Below, in pieces: positions 35,582 to 45,046 of a stretch of DNA of 64,000 nucleotides. The notes below the pieces were generated by a model, which was given only the letters and a program-made list of their open reading frames with translations, ran no database searches and had not been told where the DNA came from. The stretch is from Ruminococcus sp. Its GTDB lineage: Bacteria > Bacillota > Clostridia > Lachnospirales > Lachnospiraceae. A program made the translations under genes and the position numbers. The DNA lies in NCBI GenBank assembly GCA_013911065.1, contig JACERV010000011.1, positions 1 to 64,000 on the forward strand, given 5' to 3'. How positions within the stretch are numbered: the first letter of the stretch is position 1; each line of letters starts with the position of its first letter.

Positions 35582-36607
35582 GTGGGACTTAAAGCATCGC
35601 AATATCAGGCTATTATGCGTGGTTACGAACAAAAACAGCTTCATAACCGCGATATTTTGAGAAGACGCTATGAAGACGTCTATGACAAACTACCGGAATT
35701 TAAATCTTTAGATGATTCTATTTCTATCCTCTCTATCCAGTACGGTAAAAAGCTGCTGAACGGAGATGAGAGAGCAGTCGATCTGCTGAAAGAAGAACTG
35801 GCAATCTTAAGGAGCAGCAAGCAGGAACTGCTTCGCTCTACCGGATTCCCTCCGGATTATCTGGAGCCTCTCTATGATTGTGGGGACTGCAAGGATACAG
35901 GCTATATTGGAAACCAAAAGTGCCATTGCTTCAAAAAATCCGTCATTGGCCTCCTCTACGAACAGTCTAATCTGAACGAGATTCTAAAGCAGGAGAATTT
36001 TGATACATTTTCTATTAATTACTATTCTAATAATTATGTAGACAGCAAGACAGGGCGTTCTTCTATGCAGGTAATACAGGATGCCCTTCATGTATGCCAC
36101 AATTTCGTTGATACATTCAAGACAGACTTCCATAACCTGTTTTTATACGGAGACGTGGGCGTTGGAAAGACCTTTCTCTCTAACTGCATTGCAAAGGAGC
36201 TGATGGATAAAGAATTTTCCGTCCTTTACTTCTCTGCTTCAAAGTTTTTTTCTATTTTGGCAAAAAATACATTTGACAAAAGTAATATTGATGCGCAGAA
36301 TATGTATGAGTATATCTTTGACTGTGATCTGCTGATTATAGATGATTTAGGAACAGAATTCACCAATACATTTGTGGCATCACAGTTTTTTACCTGCATT
36401 AACGAACGGCTCCTCAGCCGCAAATCTACCATTATATCAACCAATCTTTCATTGGATACTCTGGCCGACCTATATACTGAACGGTCATTTTCCAGGATTA
36501 CAAGTAATTACACTATGCTGAAGCTGATTGGTGACGATATCAGAATCAAAAAGAAATTAAAAAACAGGGAGGAACAGACATGTTACACCGCACAGAAAGA
36601 ACTCTAG
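35582..36607 (+). CDS. DnaI/DnaC-like helicase loader ATPase
   Basis: A 341-residue AAA+ protein. The N-terminal part (1-135) ends in a zinc-binding set (CGDCKDTGYIGNQKCHC), and the ATPase domain has Walker A GDVGVGKTF (about 196-204) and Walker B LLIIDDLGTE, with the sensor motif STNLS. It starts with GTG at 35582, after AAGGAG. Paired with the DnaD-like gene, it is the functional counterpart of B. subtilis DnaI. It overlaps prs by 28 bases. Confidence 0.92.
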   Translation: MGLKASQYQAIMRGYEQKQLHNRDILRRRYEDVYDKLPEFKSLDDSISILSIQYGKKLLNGDERAVDLLKEELAILRSSKQELLRSTGFPPDYLEPLYDCGDCKDTGYIGNQKCHCFKKSVIGLLYEQSNLNEILKQENFDTFSINYYSNNYVDSKTGRSSMQVIQDALHVCHNFVDTFKTDFHNLFLYGDVGVGKTFLSNCIAKELMDKEFSVLYFSASKFFSILAKNTFDKSNIDAQNMYEYIFDCDLLIIDDLGTEFTNTFVASQFFTCINERLLSRKSTIISTNLSLDTLADLYTERSFSRITSNYTMLKLIGDDIRIKKKLKNREEQTCYTAQKEL

Positions 36608-37773
36608 AAAATATTCCGGTAGGCTCCTTAGGCCTCATTCCAGTTGTGGGATGTGAAGAGCTTGGAGGCAAGGTTAACGACTACCTGGTAAAATGGAGAA
36701 AAGAAAGTGCACATGAACACAAAGATGATATAGCATTTTCAGGTTATGAAAGGGATACCTATATTATAAACACTAAAGTTCCGAGATTCGGTTCAGGAGA
36801 AGCAAAAGGTATTATCAATGAATCCGTACGCGGAAAAGACCTTTATCTTATGGTTGATGTATGCAACTATAACGTAACCTACTCCCTGACCGGCAACACG
36901 AACCACATGTCTCCGGATGATCATTTCCAGAATCTGAAGCGTGTAATTGCCGCTATAGGCGGAAAGTCCCGCCGTATTAATGTTATCATGCCATTCTTGT
37001 ATGAAAGCCGTCAGCACAAAAGAAACGGCAGGGAATCCCTGGACTGTGCTTTGGCCCTTCAGGAACTGGTACGCATGGGGGTAGATAATATCCTCACTTT
37101 TGATGCACATGATCCCAGGGTACAAAATGCCATCCCTCTGAGCGGTTTTGAGACGGTTCCGTCAACTTATCAGTTTATCAAAGGACTTCTCCGCCATGTG
37201 AAGGATCTGCAGATAGACAGCAGTCATATGATGGTTATCAGCCCCGACGAAGGCGGCACAAACCGGGCAGTCTACCTTGCCAACGTTCTCGGTATCGACA
37301 TGGGTATGTTCTACAAACGCCGTGATTATACTAAAATTGTAAATGGGCGCAACCCTATCGTAGCTCACGAATTTCTTGGAAGCTCCGTAGAGGGTAAGGA
37401 TGTCATTATCATTGATGACATGATTTCCTCCGGCGACAGTATCATTGAAGTGGCTACCGAATTAAAGCGCCGCAAGGCGAATAGAATTTTCGCTGCCGCA
37501 ACATTCGGATTGTTTACAAATGGAATGGACAAGTTTGACAAAGCTTACGAAGACGGAATCATTACAGGAATACTGGCAACAAACTTAATCTACCAGTCAC
37601 CGTCACTTCTTTCTAAGCCATACTATATTAACTGTGACATGAGCAAATATATTGCCCTGTTGATAGACACATTGAACCATGACGGTTCCATCAGTACACT
37701 GCTCAATCCAAGTGAGCGGATTCAGAATGTGCTGCAGAAATATAGAGAAGAAGCAAAGTCAAATACTCCATAA
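36580..37773 (+). CDS. prs: Ribose-phosphate pyrophosphokinase, long form
   Basis: A 397-residue PRPP synthetase. The PRPP-binding loop is DVIIIDDMISSGDS, and the ATP/Mg region includes PFLYESRQHKRNGRESLD and TFDAHDP. At 397 residues it is longer than the usual 310-320 because of an N-terminal extension and C-terminal tail, a variant common in Clostridia. The ATG at 36580 lies within the end of the helicase-loader gene with GGGAGGAAC upstream, so translation is probably coupled. It supplies PRPP for nucleotides, His and Trp. Confidence 0.94.
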   Translation: MLHRTERTLENIPVGSLGLIPVVGCEELGGKVNDYLVKWRKESAHEHKDDIAFSGYERDTYIINTKVPRFGSGEAKGIINESVRGKDLYLMVDVCNYNVTYSLTGNTNHMSPDDHFQNLKRVIAAIGGKSRRINVIMPFLYESRQHKRNGRESLDCALALQELVRMGVDNILTFDAHDPRVQNAIPLSGFETVPSTYQFIKGLLRHVKDLQIDSSHMMVISPDEGGTNRAVYLANVLGIDMGMFYKRRDYTKIVNGRNPIVAHEFLGSSVEGKDVIIIDDMISSGDSIIEVATELKRRKANRIFAAATFGLFTNGMDKFDKAYEDGIITGILATNLIYQSPSLLSKPYYINCDMSKYIALLIDTLNHDGSISTLLNPSERIQNVLQKYREEAKSNTP

Positions 37774-37837
37774 CAAGCTGCAAACTATTTGTCTCTGCAT
37801 AAATAAAGTGGGATTACACCCGCGCAAGAAATAAAAC

Positions 37838-37873
37838 TGGGGAGGAATTTACTTAAAAGTAAATTCCTCCCCA
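37838..37873. terminator. Terminator between prs and the M24 peptidase gene
   Basis: TGGGGAGGAATTTACTT (37838-37854) and its perfect 17-base complement (37857-37873) form a long stem. The minus-strand side is followed by TTTTATTT, so it serves the peptidase gene best and may also stop prs transcripts. Confidence 0.75.
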
Positions 37874-37903
37874 ATTCTGTAAAGCTTTGTTCCCGGGCTT
37901 CTT

Positions 37904-38992
37904 TTACGCCTCTTCCGGAACAACAATCAAATCTTTTGTGAAGTGGTTCAAGACTTCGCAGCCATCCTCTGTTATGAGTACAATGTCTTCAATACGGACA
38001 CCAATTCCCTCCTCAGGAAGGTAGATTCCAGGCTCTACGGAGAAGCACTGTCCCGGTCTGATGATATCTTCATTGACAGAAGATACATCCCCGAATTCAT
38101 GATCTTCCAGCCCGATAGAGTGCCCTGTTCTATGTGTAAAGTTTGGTCCAAACCCTTTTTCCGTAATGTAGTCACGGCATGCCGCATCAACATCGCACAT
38201 TCTGTTGCCAGGTTTTGCAGCTTCAATTCCTCTTCTGTTTGCCTCTACAACAATATCATAAATTTCTTTTGCCCGGTCAGAAACTTCCCCAATAAATACG
38301 GTTCTTGTCAAATCAGATGCATAGTTGTCTTTAAAACCGCCAATATCAAGAATTACACAGTCTCCGCGTTTTCCCTTGGAATCATCTGTTACATGATGAG
38401 GGTCTGCGGCACCTTTTGCATAAGCTGTAATTGGATCAAAAGATACATCCTCGCATCCCAGTTCCTGGAAAATCTCACGCACTTTTGCATTCAGCTCTTT
38501 TTCAGTAAGCCCTTTTGATACCCACGGAATCAGCCTTTCAACTGCAATATCGTTTAATCTGGAAGATTCACGCATTAATTCCTGCTCTTTTTCGTCCTTG
38601 ATCATCCTTATATAGTCAACAATCATAGAACCATTCAGGAATTTGCTTCCGGCGCCCAGTTCCTGTAATCTAAGCAGGAATCTTGCAGGCCAGATTTTGT
38701 CGATACCAATCGGCTTATCTTTTTCTACGAATTGTGACAGAATCTCAACACCATCCTGTACATCGTTATACCATACTATTTCTACCCCAAGATCTTGTTC
38801 CTGGGGGAACAGCTCATTGATAAAGAGCTTGTGATTCCCGTTTTCATTCACGTAAAGTGCTAATAATCTCTCCCCCGGAATAATCCTCTTTCCTGTCAGC
38901 CAGAAGATAGTTAAAGGGTCCGCAATAATCATCTGCGGCATATCTTTCTCTTTCATTGCCTCCAGTATTCTGTTTAATTTACCTGTATCCAT
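37904..38992 (-). CDS. M24-family Xaa-Pro aminopeptidase/dipeptidase
   Basis: A 362-residue cytoplasmic metallopeptidase. The N-terminal creatinase-like domain spans 1-130. The catalytic pita-bread domain shows the five metal ligands: Asp in ILDIGGF, Asp in ASDLTRT, His in HRTGHSIG, Glu in VEPGIYL and Glu in VRIEDI. It removes or cleaves residues next to proline in peptides. Start at 38992 after AGGAGG, with a consensus promoter upstream. Whether it is an aminopeptidase P or a prolidase cannot be decided. Confidence 0.93.
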   Translation of the reverse strand: MDTGKLNRILEAMKEKDMPQMIIADPLTIFWLTGKRIIPGERLLALYVNENGNHKLFINELFPQEQDLGVEIVWYNDVQDGVEILSQFVEKDKPIGIDKIWPARFLLRLQELGAGSKFLNGSMIVDYIRMIKDEKEQELMRESSRLNDIAVERLIPWVSKGLTEKELNAKVREIFQELGCEDVSFDPITAYAKGAADPHHVTDDSKGKRGDCVILDIGGFKDNYASDLTRTVFIGEVSDRAKEIYDIVVEANRRGIEAAKPGNRMCDVDAACRDYITEKGFGPNFTHRTGHSIGLEDHEFGDVSSVNEDIIRPGQCFSVEPGIYLPEEGIGVRIEDIVLITEDGCEVLNHFTKDLIVVPEEA

Positions 38993-39051
38993 TCAGTAAA
39001 TCCTCCTTTTTCTTGCATCCCATATGCAATTTTTATAAACATACCATTATA

Positions 39052-39080
39052 ATTGTAAGACTATTTATATAGCATGTCAA
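39052..39080 (-). promoter_or_regulatory. Promoter of the M24 peptidase gene
   Basis: On the minus strand TTGACA (39080-39075), a 17-base spacer and TACAAT (39057-39052). Confidence 0.75.
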
Positions 39081-39166
39081 TAAATCCAAGGGAAATCTTT
39101 TATATCTTTTCAGTTCCTTTCATTCCCTTAGATTATATAAAAATTTGCTAAATTTTTCTGCCGAAA

Positions 39167-39194
39167 TTGCTGTAGATTTTTTTTATATTATGAT
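39167..39194 (+). promoter_or_regulatory. Possible promoter of the KdpDE-like pair
   Basis: TTGCTG (39167-39172), a 16-base spacer and TATGAT (39189-39194), about 35 bases before the kinase start. Confidence 0.45.
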
Positions 39195-39228
39195 ATGCTT
39201 ATCCTATAAGCTGTTGAGGTGAATAACA

Positions 39229-40293
39229 TTGAAAAAGAATTTAATTAAAAATCTAAGCGTAACCTTACTCTGCCTTGCAGTATCGACCGCCCTTTCCTTT
39301 TTATTCTTTCATCTTGGAAATAAGCATTCTGTTAATATTGCCTTGTTTTATATTCTGGCACTTATTATTATTGCTCTAAATACAGACGGCTATATATATG
39401 GAATTACGGCTTCATTTTTCTGTGTGGCGGCAGTAAATACGTTCTTTACCTATCCGTTTTTTAAAATGGATTTCACTTTGGACGGATATCCTGTTACTTT
39501 TTTAGGTATGCTGACCATTGCCATTATAACCTGTACAATTACCACAATGCTCAAACAGCAGAAGACTACGCTGGATGAGCGTGAAAAGAAATTAGCAGAA
39601 GCAGAAAAGGAAAGAATACGCGCAAATCTTTTAAGGGCTGTCTCCCATGATTTACGTACTCCACTTACCAGTATTATTGGCTCTTCTGCCTCTTACATGG
39701 AAGATTATGAGAACCTCACAGAATCTGAGCGTCTGGAATTGCTTTCTAATATAAACGAAGATGCAAACTGGCTGCTGAACATAGTGGAAAACCTGCTGAC
39801 GGTGACACGTATCCACAACAATAGCGGCAAAGTCAAAAAATCGCCGGAGGTGGTGGAGGAAGTAGTCTCCGAGGCAATTGCACGTACCCGTAAACGGTGC
39901 CCGGAATTAATGATATCCGTTAAAATGCCCGAGGCCCCTCTTACGATCCCTATGGATGCCACTCTGATTGAGCAGGTATTAATCAATCTCCTGGAAAATG
40001 CCTTTGTACATTCCCACAGCCGGGAACCTATAGAATTAATAATTGAGAACTATGAGGATAAGGTTTCATTTACAATTCGCGATTACGGCATCGGGATTGA
40101 TAAATCACAGCTCCCCTTTATATTTACAGGAACATACCACGACAATAGAGGTGACAGCTACCGGGGCAGAGGAATCGGCCTGTCTATCTGTCATACAATT
40201 ATTACCGCACACAGCGGTACAATCAGTGCCGGTAACCATGAAAACGGTGCTGAATTTACTTTTATTCTTTTCAAGGAAAAGGGAGATGAATAG
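39229..40293 (+). CDS. Short KdpD-like sensor histidine kinase
   Basis: A 354-residue kinase equal to the C-terminal half of KdpD: a DUF4118-type membrane part with about three or four helices (10-108), a helical linker, then the H-box AVSHDLRTPLTSIIG (His140) and an ATPase domain (NLLENAFVHS, DYGIGI, GRGIGLSICHTII). The 300-plus-residue N-terminal KdpD region with Walker and Usp-like domains is absent. The start is TTG at 39229 after GAGGTG. It forms an operon with the regulator that follows. Confidence 0.9.
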   Translation: MKKNLIKNLSVTLLCLAVSTALSFLFFHLGNKHSVNIALFYILALIIIALNTDGYIYGITASFFCVAAVNTFFTYPFFKMDFTLDGYPVTFLGMLTIAIITCTITTMLKQQKTTLDEREKKLAEAEKERIRANLLRAVSHDLRTPLTSIIGSSASYMEDYENLTESERLELLSNINEDANWLLNIVENLLTVTRIHNNSGKVKKSPEVVEEVVSEAIARTRKRCPELMISVKMPEAPLTIPMDATLIEQVLINLLENAFVHSHSREPIELIIENYEDKVSFTIRDYGIGIDKSQLPFIFTGTYHDNRGDSYRGRGIGLSICHTIITAHSGTISAGNHENGAEFTFILFKEKGDE

Positions 40294-40294
40294 C

Positions 40295-41026
40295 ATGTAT
40301 AAATTTACAGTATTAATTATAGAAGACGAAAAAAATATACAGACCTTTATGAATAAAATTTTAAAAAAACATGAATACAAGATTCTCTGTGCAGACAGCG
40401 GAAAAGAGGGATTGAGCCTGGTTCGCTCACAGTGTCCTGACATTATCCTGCTGGACCTGGGGCTGCCCGATATGGATGGCAGCACCATTATTGAAACAGT
40501 GCGTACATGGTCCAGCATTCCTATCATTGTGATATCAGCCCGCTCTACGGAAAGAGAGAAGGTAGCTGCTCTGGATCTGGGTGCAGATGACTATATTACC
40601 AAGCCCTTCGGAACATCCGAACTGCTTGCCCGCATCCGCACCTCCCTCCGACATTCTAACCGGCTGCTGACCAATGATTCACTTTACATCCGCCCTTACC
40701 AGTGCGGAGGCCTGATTTTGGACTTTTCCAAACGTCTGCTGAGTATTGACGGTAAGGAAGTGCATTTAACCCCTATCGAATATAAAATTGTCGCCTTCCT
40801 TGCCCAGAACTCAGGAAAGGTTATGACTTATGCCACTATTCTTTCCAGCATATGGGGTCCCTTTGCGGATGATGATAACAAAATACTGCGGGTGAATATG
40901 GCAAATATCCGCCGGAAACTGGAATCAGACGCAGCCCAGCCAAAATATATATTTACAGAAGTTGGTGTAGGATACCGGATGAAAGAAGACGAATATGAAG
41001 CACCCGGGAATATCCCGGCAGAATAG
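40295..41026 (+). CDS. KdpE-like OmpR-family response regulator
   Basis: A 243-residue regulator with a receiver domain (IIEDE acidic pocket, phosphoacceptor Asp54 in LLDLGLPDMDG, Lys in ITKPFG) and a C-terminal winged helix (EVHLTPIEYKIVAFL, then VGVGYRM). It is closest to KdpE, the partner of the kinase just upstream, whose stop codon lies two bases before this start. ATG at 40295 is nine bases from GGGAG; an ATG nine bases earlier is also possible. No kdpFABC pump genes are nearby, so the regulated target is unknown. Confidence 0.9.
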   Translation: MYKFTVLIIEDEKNIQTFMNKILKKHEYKILCADSGKEGLSLVRSQCPDIILLDLGLPDMDGSTIIETVRTWSSIPIIVISARSTEREKVAALDLGADDYITKPFGTSELLARIRTSLRHSNRLLTNDSLYIRPYQCGGLILDFSKRLLSIDGKEVHLTPIEYKIVAFLAQNSGKVMTYATILSSIWGPFADDDNKILRVNMANIRRKLESDAAQPKYIFTEVGVGYRMKEDEYEAPGNIPAE

Positions 41027-41046
41027 GAAGGTTTTTGCTTCCTATT
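41022..41046. terminator. Stem-loop at the end of the KdpE-like gene
   Basis: AATAGGAAG (41022-41030) and CTTCCTATT (41038-41046) form a 9-base stem that includes the stop codon. It lies between convergent genes and is a modest bidirectional terminator candidate. Confidence 0.5.
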
Positions 41047-41055
41047 GCTGCTTTA

Positions 41056-42021
41056 TTATTCATTTACAACATTAACAGGCTCACCCTGGATAAACATTTC
41101 CAGGTTTCTTACCGCAATGTCCATTAAACGCTGCCGGCTTTCTTTTGGTGCCCATGATATATGAGGGGTGATAATACAGTTTTTTGCCTTCAGCAGTGGA
41201 TTATCTCCTTTAATCGGCTCTGCAGACACCACATCCAGGCCTGCAGCATACACCTTCCCTGTCTCCAGTGCATCCGCCAGGTCCTGCTCTACTACCAGAG
41301 GCCCTCTGGAATTGTTCAGAATGATAACCCCGTCTTTCATCAGCCCAATGTTCTCTTTATTCACCAGACCTTCCGTAGACGGGAATAAGGGACAATGAAG
41401 TGAAATCACATCCGCCTGCGCAAACAATTCTTCTCTGGAAACATATTCTGCGATCTCCCGTCCTGCAGCATTTGGATATTCGTCGTTGGCAATGACGCGC
41501 ATTCCCAGTGCTTTAGCAATTTTTCCTGTCTCTTGTCCAATTCTTCCAAACCCGATAACTCCCATAGTTTTTCCGGCAAGTTCAATCAGCGGGTAATCCC
41601 AGAAACACCAGTCAGGGTTATTTTCCCAGCGCCCCTCTTTCACGGCCTGGTCATGATGCCCAATATGATGGCAGATTTCAAGCAAAAGGGCAATTGCAAA
41701 CTGTCCTACCGCGGCTGTTCCATACGTCGGAATGTTGGTTACAATAATGCTCTTTTCTTTAGCAGCATCGACGTCCACTACATTATAGCCTGTTGCCAGA
41801 ACACCTATATACCTTAAATTGGGGCATACATCAATCACTTCTTTGGGAATAGGAGTCTTATTTGTCAATACTGCTTCTGCACCCCCAATCCTGTCAATTG
41901 CTTCCTGAGTATCTGTCAGGGAAGTTCTGTCATACACGGTCAATTCACCTAACTTTTCAAAGCCTTCCCAGCTTAAATCTCCTGGGTTTTCCGTGTAGCC
42001 GTCTAAAATTACAATTTTCAA
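41056..42021 (-). CDS. D-isomer 2-hydroxyacid dehydrogenase (hydroxypyruvate/glyoxylate reductase-like)
   Basis: A 321-residue NAD(P)-dependent dehydrogenase. The cofactor motif is MGVIGFGRIGQETG, and the catalytic triad is Arg in NNSRGPLV, Glu in SAEPI and His in TPHISWAP. The HISWAP ending of the active site is typical of D-glycerate dehydrogenase/hydroxypyruvate reductase. It starts with TTG at 42021 eight bases after AAGGAGG; the frame extends to 42171 but overlaps the transporter gene. As last gene of the TRAP operon it probably handles a two- or three-carbon product of the pathway. Confidence 0.88.
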   Translation of the reverse strand: MKIVILDGYTENPGDLSWEGFEKLGELTVYDRTSLTDTQEAIDRIGGAEAVLTNKTPIPKEVIDVCPNLRYIGVLATGYNVVDVDAAKEKSIIVTNIPTYGTAAVGQFAIALLLEICHHIGHHDQAVKEGRWENNPDWCFWDYPLIELAGKTMGVIGFGRIGQETGKIAKALGMRVIANDEYPNAAGREIAEYVSREELFAQADVISLHCPLFPSTEGLVNKENIGLMKDGVIILNNSRGPLVVEQDLADALETGKVYAAGLDVVSAEPIKGDNPLLKAKNCIITPHISWAPKESRQRLMDIAVRNLEMFIQGEPVNVVNE

Positions 42022-42080
42022 TTTTCTTTCCTCCTTATGTACTATACTGCTTTCCTGGTAATATGCCATCCCAGGCGGCA

Positions 42081-43367
42081 TCAGCTTCCGAATATCAGGC
42101 CTACAGGTCCGGTAATAAGCTGTGGGAACACGATAAAAATGCAAAGTGCAACTGCAATAAGGATAATCCACGGAATGGAAGCCTTAATAATTCTCTCCAA
42201 GCTTAATCCTGTAACATTCTGAGCCGCATACAGGCATACCCCGACCGGAGGTGTAATCAATCCAAAAGACAGTGTAATAACAAGGAATACCACGAAGAAC
42301 AATGGAGATACCCCAACTGCCTGCACTGCCGGAAGAAGAATCGGAACAAGGATGAAAATAGCTGCTGTAGCATCCATGAACATACCGACACATATTAAAA
42401 AGGCATATAAAACAAACATAATAACAATGCGGTTATCAGAAATTCCTGTAATCATATTTGCAACTGTGCTTGGCAGACCGTCCAGCTCGAACAGAAGAGA
42501 GGCTGGTTTTGCCGCAATTGCTACAAACAAAATGGTTCCTGTTGAACGTGCATTTTTACAAATGATTCTCGGAATATCCTTCCACTTCAAATTCTTATAA
42601 ATATAGACAGATACCAGAATGGTATAAACAACTGCAATAGCAGCACCCTCTGTGGGTGTATAGAAGCCTGTATAGACACCGCCCAGCAGGATTACTGGTG
42701 TCAGCAGTGCAGGAATCGCATTCACAAAAGCTTTGCCAAGCTTTTGTGCCTGGAACGGAGCACGGTCACCGATTCCGTGTTTCTTACAGTAAAGATAGTT
42801 ATAAATCATAAAGATAAACCCTATGATGATTCCTGGAATCAGACCTGCCAGCAGTGCCTGCCCGATAGATATATTTGCCGTGGCTGCTGCATTAATCATC
42901 AGAATACTCGGAGGGATGACTGATGCCAGCATAGAGCCTGAAAGGTTGATAGCCGTTGCATAATCCCGCGGATACCCCTTTTTCGAAAGGGCATTAATAC
43001 TCATCTTTCCGATGGATGCAATGGCCGCCACGGAAGACCCTGACATGCCGGCAAATATCATGTTAACCACCACAGATACATGGCCAAGACCGCCAAAAAT
43101 CCAGCCTACCATAGCCTCTGCAAGATCGTAAATCTTATCTGCAACACCGCCTTCATCCATCAGCGAACCACATAGAATAAATAATGGAACTGCCACCATG
43201 ATAAAACTGTTCATAGACGTAAACATAGACTGGGCTGCCAGTGAAAGCGGCAAATCTGACATTGTGACAATACAAATGACAGCAGATGCTCCAAGTGATA
43301 TTGCTATCGGTACTCCTAAAAACATTAAAACAAGAAAGACAATTAATAAAATAACACTCATACTCAT
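42081..43367 (-). CDS. TRAP transporter large permease (DctM family)
   Basis: A 428-residue protein with about 12 membrane helices and the DctM-type motifs FAGMSGSSVA and GLITPPVGVCL. With the small permease it forms a Na+-driven importer fed by an extracytoplasmic binding protein. It begins three bases after the dctQ-type gene. The close spacing of the three components shows one transport unit. Confidence 0.95.
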   Translation of the reverse strand: MSMSVILLIVFLVLMFLGVPIAISLGASAVICIVTMSDLPLSLAAQSMFTSMNSFIMVAVPLFILCGSLMDEGGVADKIYDLAEAMVGWIFGGLGHVSVVVNMIFAGMSGSSVAAIASIGKMSINALSKKGYPRDYATAINLSGSMLASVIPPSILMINAAATANISIGQALLAGLIPGIIIGFIFMIYNYLYCKKHGIGDRAPFQAQKLGKAFVNAIPALLTPVILLGGVYTGFYTPTEGAAIAVVYTILVSVYIYKNLKWKDIPRIICKNARSTGTILFVAIAAKPASLLFELDGLPSTVANMITGISDNRIVIMFVLYAFLICVGMFMDATAAIFILVPILLPAVQAVGVSPLFFVVFLVITLSFGLITPPVGVCLYAAQNVTGLSLERIIKASIPWIILIAVALCIFIVFPQLITGPVGLIFGS

Positions 43368-43370
43368 TTC

Positions 43371-43910
43371 TTACCGCCCCTTTTCTACGTCTGTTTGGCT
43401 TTCTTTCTCCTTATCAGGAATCGCAACATTTCCACGGTATTCTAAAAAGCTCTGTACCACTCCAATAATACCGAGCACACCGGAAACCGGCACACAAACA
43501 CCAATGATATACATCGGAATCTGAAGAGCTGTCCCCATTTCTTTCATCATAATCTGCTGCTTTACAACTTCAATTCCATAAATAATCATGAAACCGAAAA
43601 AGGCTACTACAACTACTGCATATAATATCTCGCTGAACTTTTTCAGCCATTTAGGACCTGCCGTAAGCAGCAGAGTCACTCTGGAAGACTCCGCCCGGTT
43701 AAAACCAGAAGCCAGAGCCACAAACATCATCCACAGAAACAGATAACGGCTGGTCTCCTCTGTCCATGCAAAAGGATAACCTGTAATACGCCCGATAATC
43801 TGCAGAAGAATTGTAACAACCATGCCAATGATCATAATTGCCAGAACCACGTTCTCCAGTCCATTTATAATATCAAAGAACTTAGATAAGACTGTTTTAT
43901 TACGTTCCAT
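43371..43910 (-). CDS. TRAP transporter small permease (DctQ family)
   Basis: A 179-residue membrane protein with four helices and the family motif EETSRYLFLWMMFVALASG. It pairs with the DctM subunit. Start at 43910 after GGAGG. The C-terminus after the last helix is short and charged. A stem-loop separates it from the binding-protein gene. Confidence 0.94.
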   Translation of the reverse strand: MERNKTVLSKFFDIINGLENVVLAIMIIGMVVTILLQIIGRITGYPFAWTEETSRYLFLWMMFVALASGFNRAESSRVTLLLTAGPKWLKKFSEILYAVVVVAFFGFMIIYGIEVVKQQIMMKEMGTALQIPMYIIGVCVPVSGVLGIIGVVQSFLEYRGNVAIPDKEKESQTDVEKGR

Positions 43911-43927
43911 AACATAACCTCCTCCTT

Positions 43928-43966
43928 ATGCCACTAAGTTCCCCACCTGTTGAACCTTAGTGGCAT
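43928..43966 (-). other. Stem-loop after the TRAP binding-protein gene
   Basis: ATGCCACTAAG (43928-43938) pairs with CTTAGTGGCAT (43956-43966). On the minus strand no T run follows, so it probably protects the binding-protein mRNA end, as in the ABC operon. Confidence 0.55.
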
Positions 43967-43980
43967 GGGTGTTTTCACAT

Positions 43981-45030
43981 TTAATTTTTACCGCAGAATT
44001 CGGCAGTAGCGTCAAACAGTTCATCATCTTCAATCAGCTCTTTAAATTTGCCATAGCAGGACTGAGATACTGAGATAAACTCCTGGCGTCCTTCTTCTGT
44101 GATATCGTTATATTCCATACCATTGTCAAGCAGTGTCTGAAGGGCTGTTTCATCTTCTTTGTCCATAAATTCAACATTCCACTGCTGCACTTCTTCACCA
44201 GCTTTCTGGATTGCCTCTTTCTGCTTATCACTTAATCCATCAAACAAAGTGCTGTTGATACCAACTAACCAAGCATCTGCCATATGATTTGTTCCCGATA
44301 TATACTTCTGCACCTCATAGAATTTATTCGAGAATGGTACATCTACAGGATTTTCTTGTCCGTCCAGCGTGTTTAGCTGCAAGGCATTGTAAACCTCACT
44401 AAAGTTCATCGGAGTCGTTACAGCACCACAGGAACCAAAAAATTCTACATATAATGCGTTATTCGGTACACGGAGAACCATGCCTTTTAAATCTTCCGGA
44501 GTATTGATTGGATTCTTAGAGCTTGTTACTTTTCTAAATGACCTGGTCCAACTGCCCACAGTTGTAATACCCATGTCAGAAACACGGTTCATAAGCTCTT
44601 TTCCCGTATCACTGTTCAGATACTCCAGAAGCTGCTGCTGGTCATCAAACATATATGGCACAGAGATTACATTGTATCCAGGTTCAAAGCTTGCATACAC
44701 GCTGGTTGCCAGAATGAGCATCTGCAGGGAACCTGCGGAAAGCTGTTTAATCCCCGCTGCAGTATCCCCGCCGTAAAGCGAACCGTTACCTGACACAGTG
44801 AATTCAAGCGTTCCTTCCGAATATTCTTCTGCACGTTTTGCAAATTCCTCCGCTGCCTGATAGATATAGGAAGCATCGGGATCCGGCACTGCAATAGTGA
44901 TTTTCTTTACTTCCTCTTTACTTCCCCCATCAGAACCTGAACTTTCGGAATCTTTACTGCCCCCACACCCAGCGAGACTTGTACACACCATTGCTACAGC
45001 CAATATTGCAGCGATTACTTTTTTCTTCAT
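43981..45030 (-). CDS. TRAP transporter substrate-binding lipoprotein (DctP family)
   Basis: A 349-residue exported protein with a lipoprotein signal peptide (MKKKVIAAILAVAMV, lipobox LAGC), a Ser/Gly-rich linker and a DctP fold (the PEDLKGMVLRVPNN motif is the usual ligand-carboxylate region with its conserved Arg). DctP proteins bind mostly organic acids, including sugar acids. The start at 45030 follows GGAGGG; a longer frame to 45144 overlaps the kinase gene. It is presumably an anchored receptor for the substrate of this operon. Confidence 0.93.
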   Translation of the reverse strand: MKKKVIAAILAVAMVCTSLAGCGGSKDSESSGSDGGSKEEVKKITIAVPDPDASYIYQAAEEFAKRAEEYSEGTLEFTVSGNGSLYGGDTAAGIKQLSAGSLQMLILATSVYASFEPGYNVISVPYMFDDQQQLLEYLNSDTGKELMNRVSDMGITTVGSWTRSFRKVTSSKNPINTPEDLKGMVLRVPNNALYVEFFGSCGAVTTPMNFSEVYNALQLNTLDGQENPVDVPFSNKFYEVQKYISGTNHMADAWLVGINSTLFDGLSDKQKEAIQKAGEEVQQWNVEFMDKEDETALQTLLDNGMEYNDITEEGRQEFISVSQSCYGKFKELIEDDELFDATAEFCGKN

Positions 45031-45046
45031 AAACTTTCCCTCCAAA

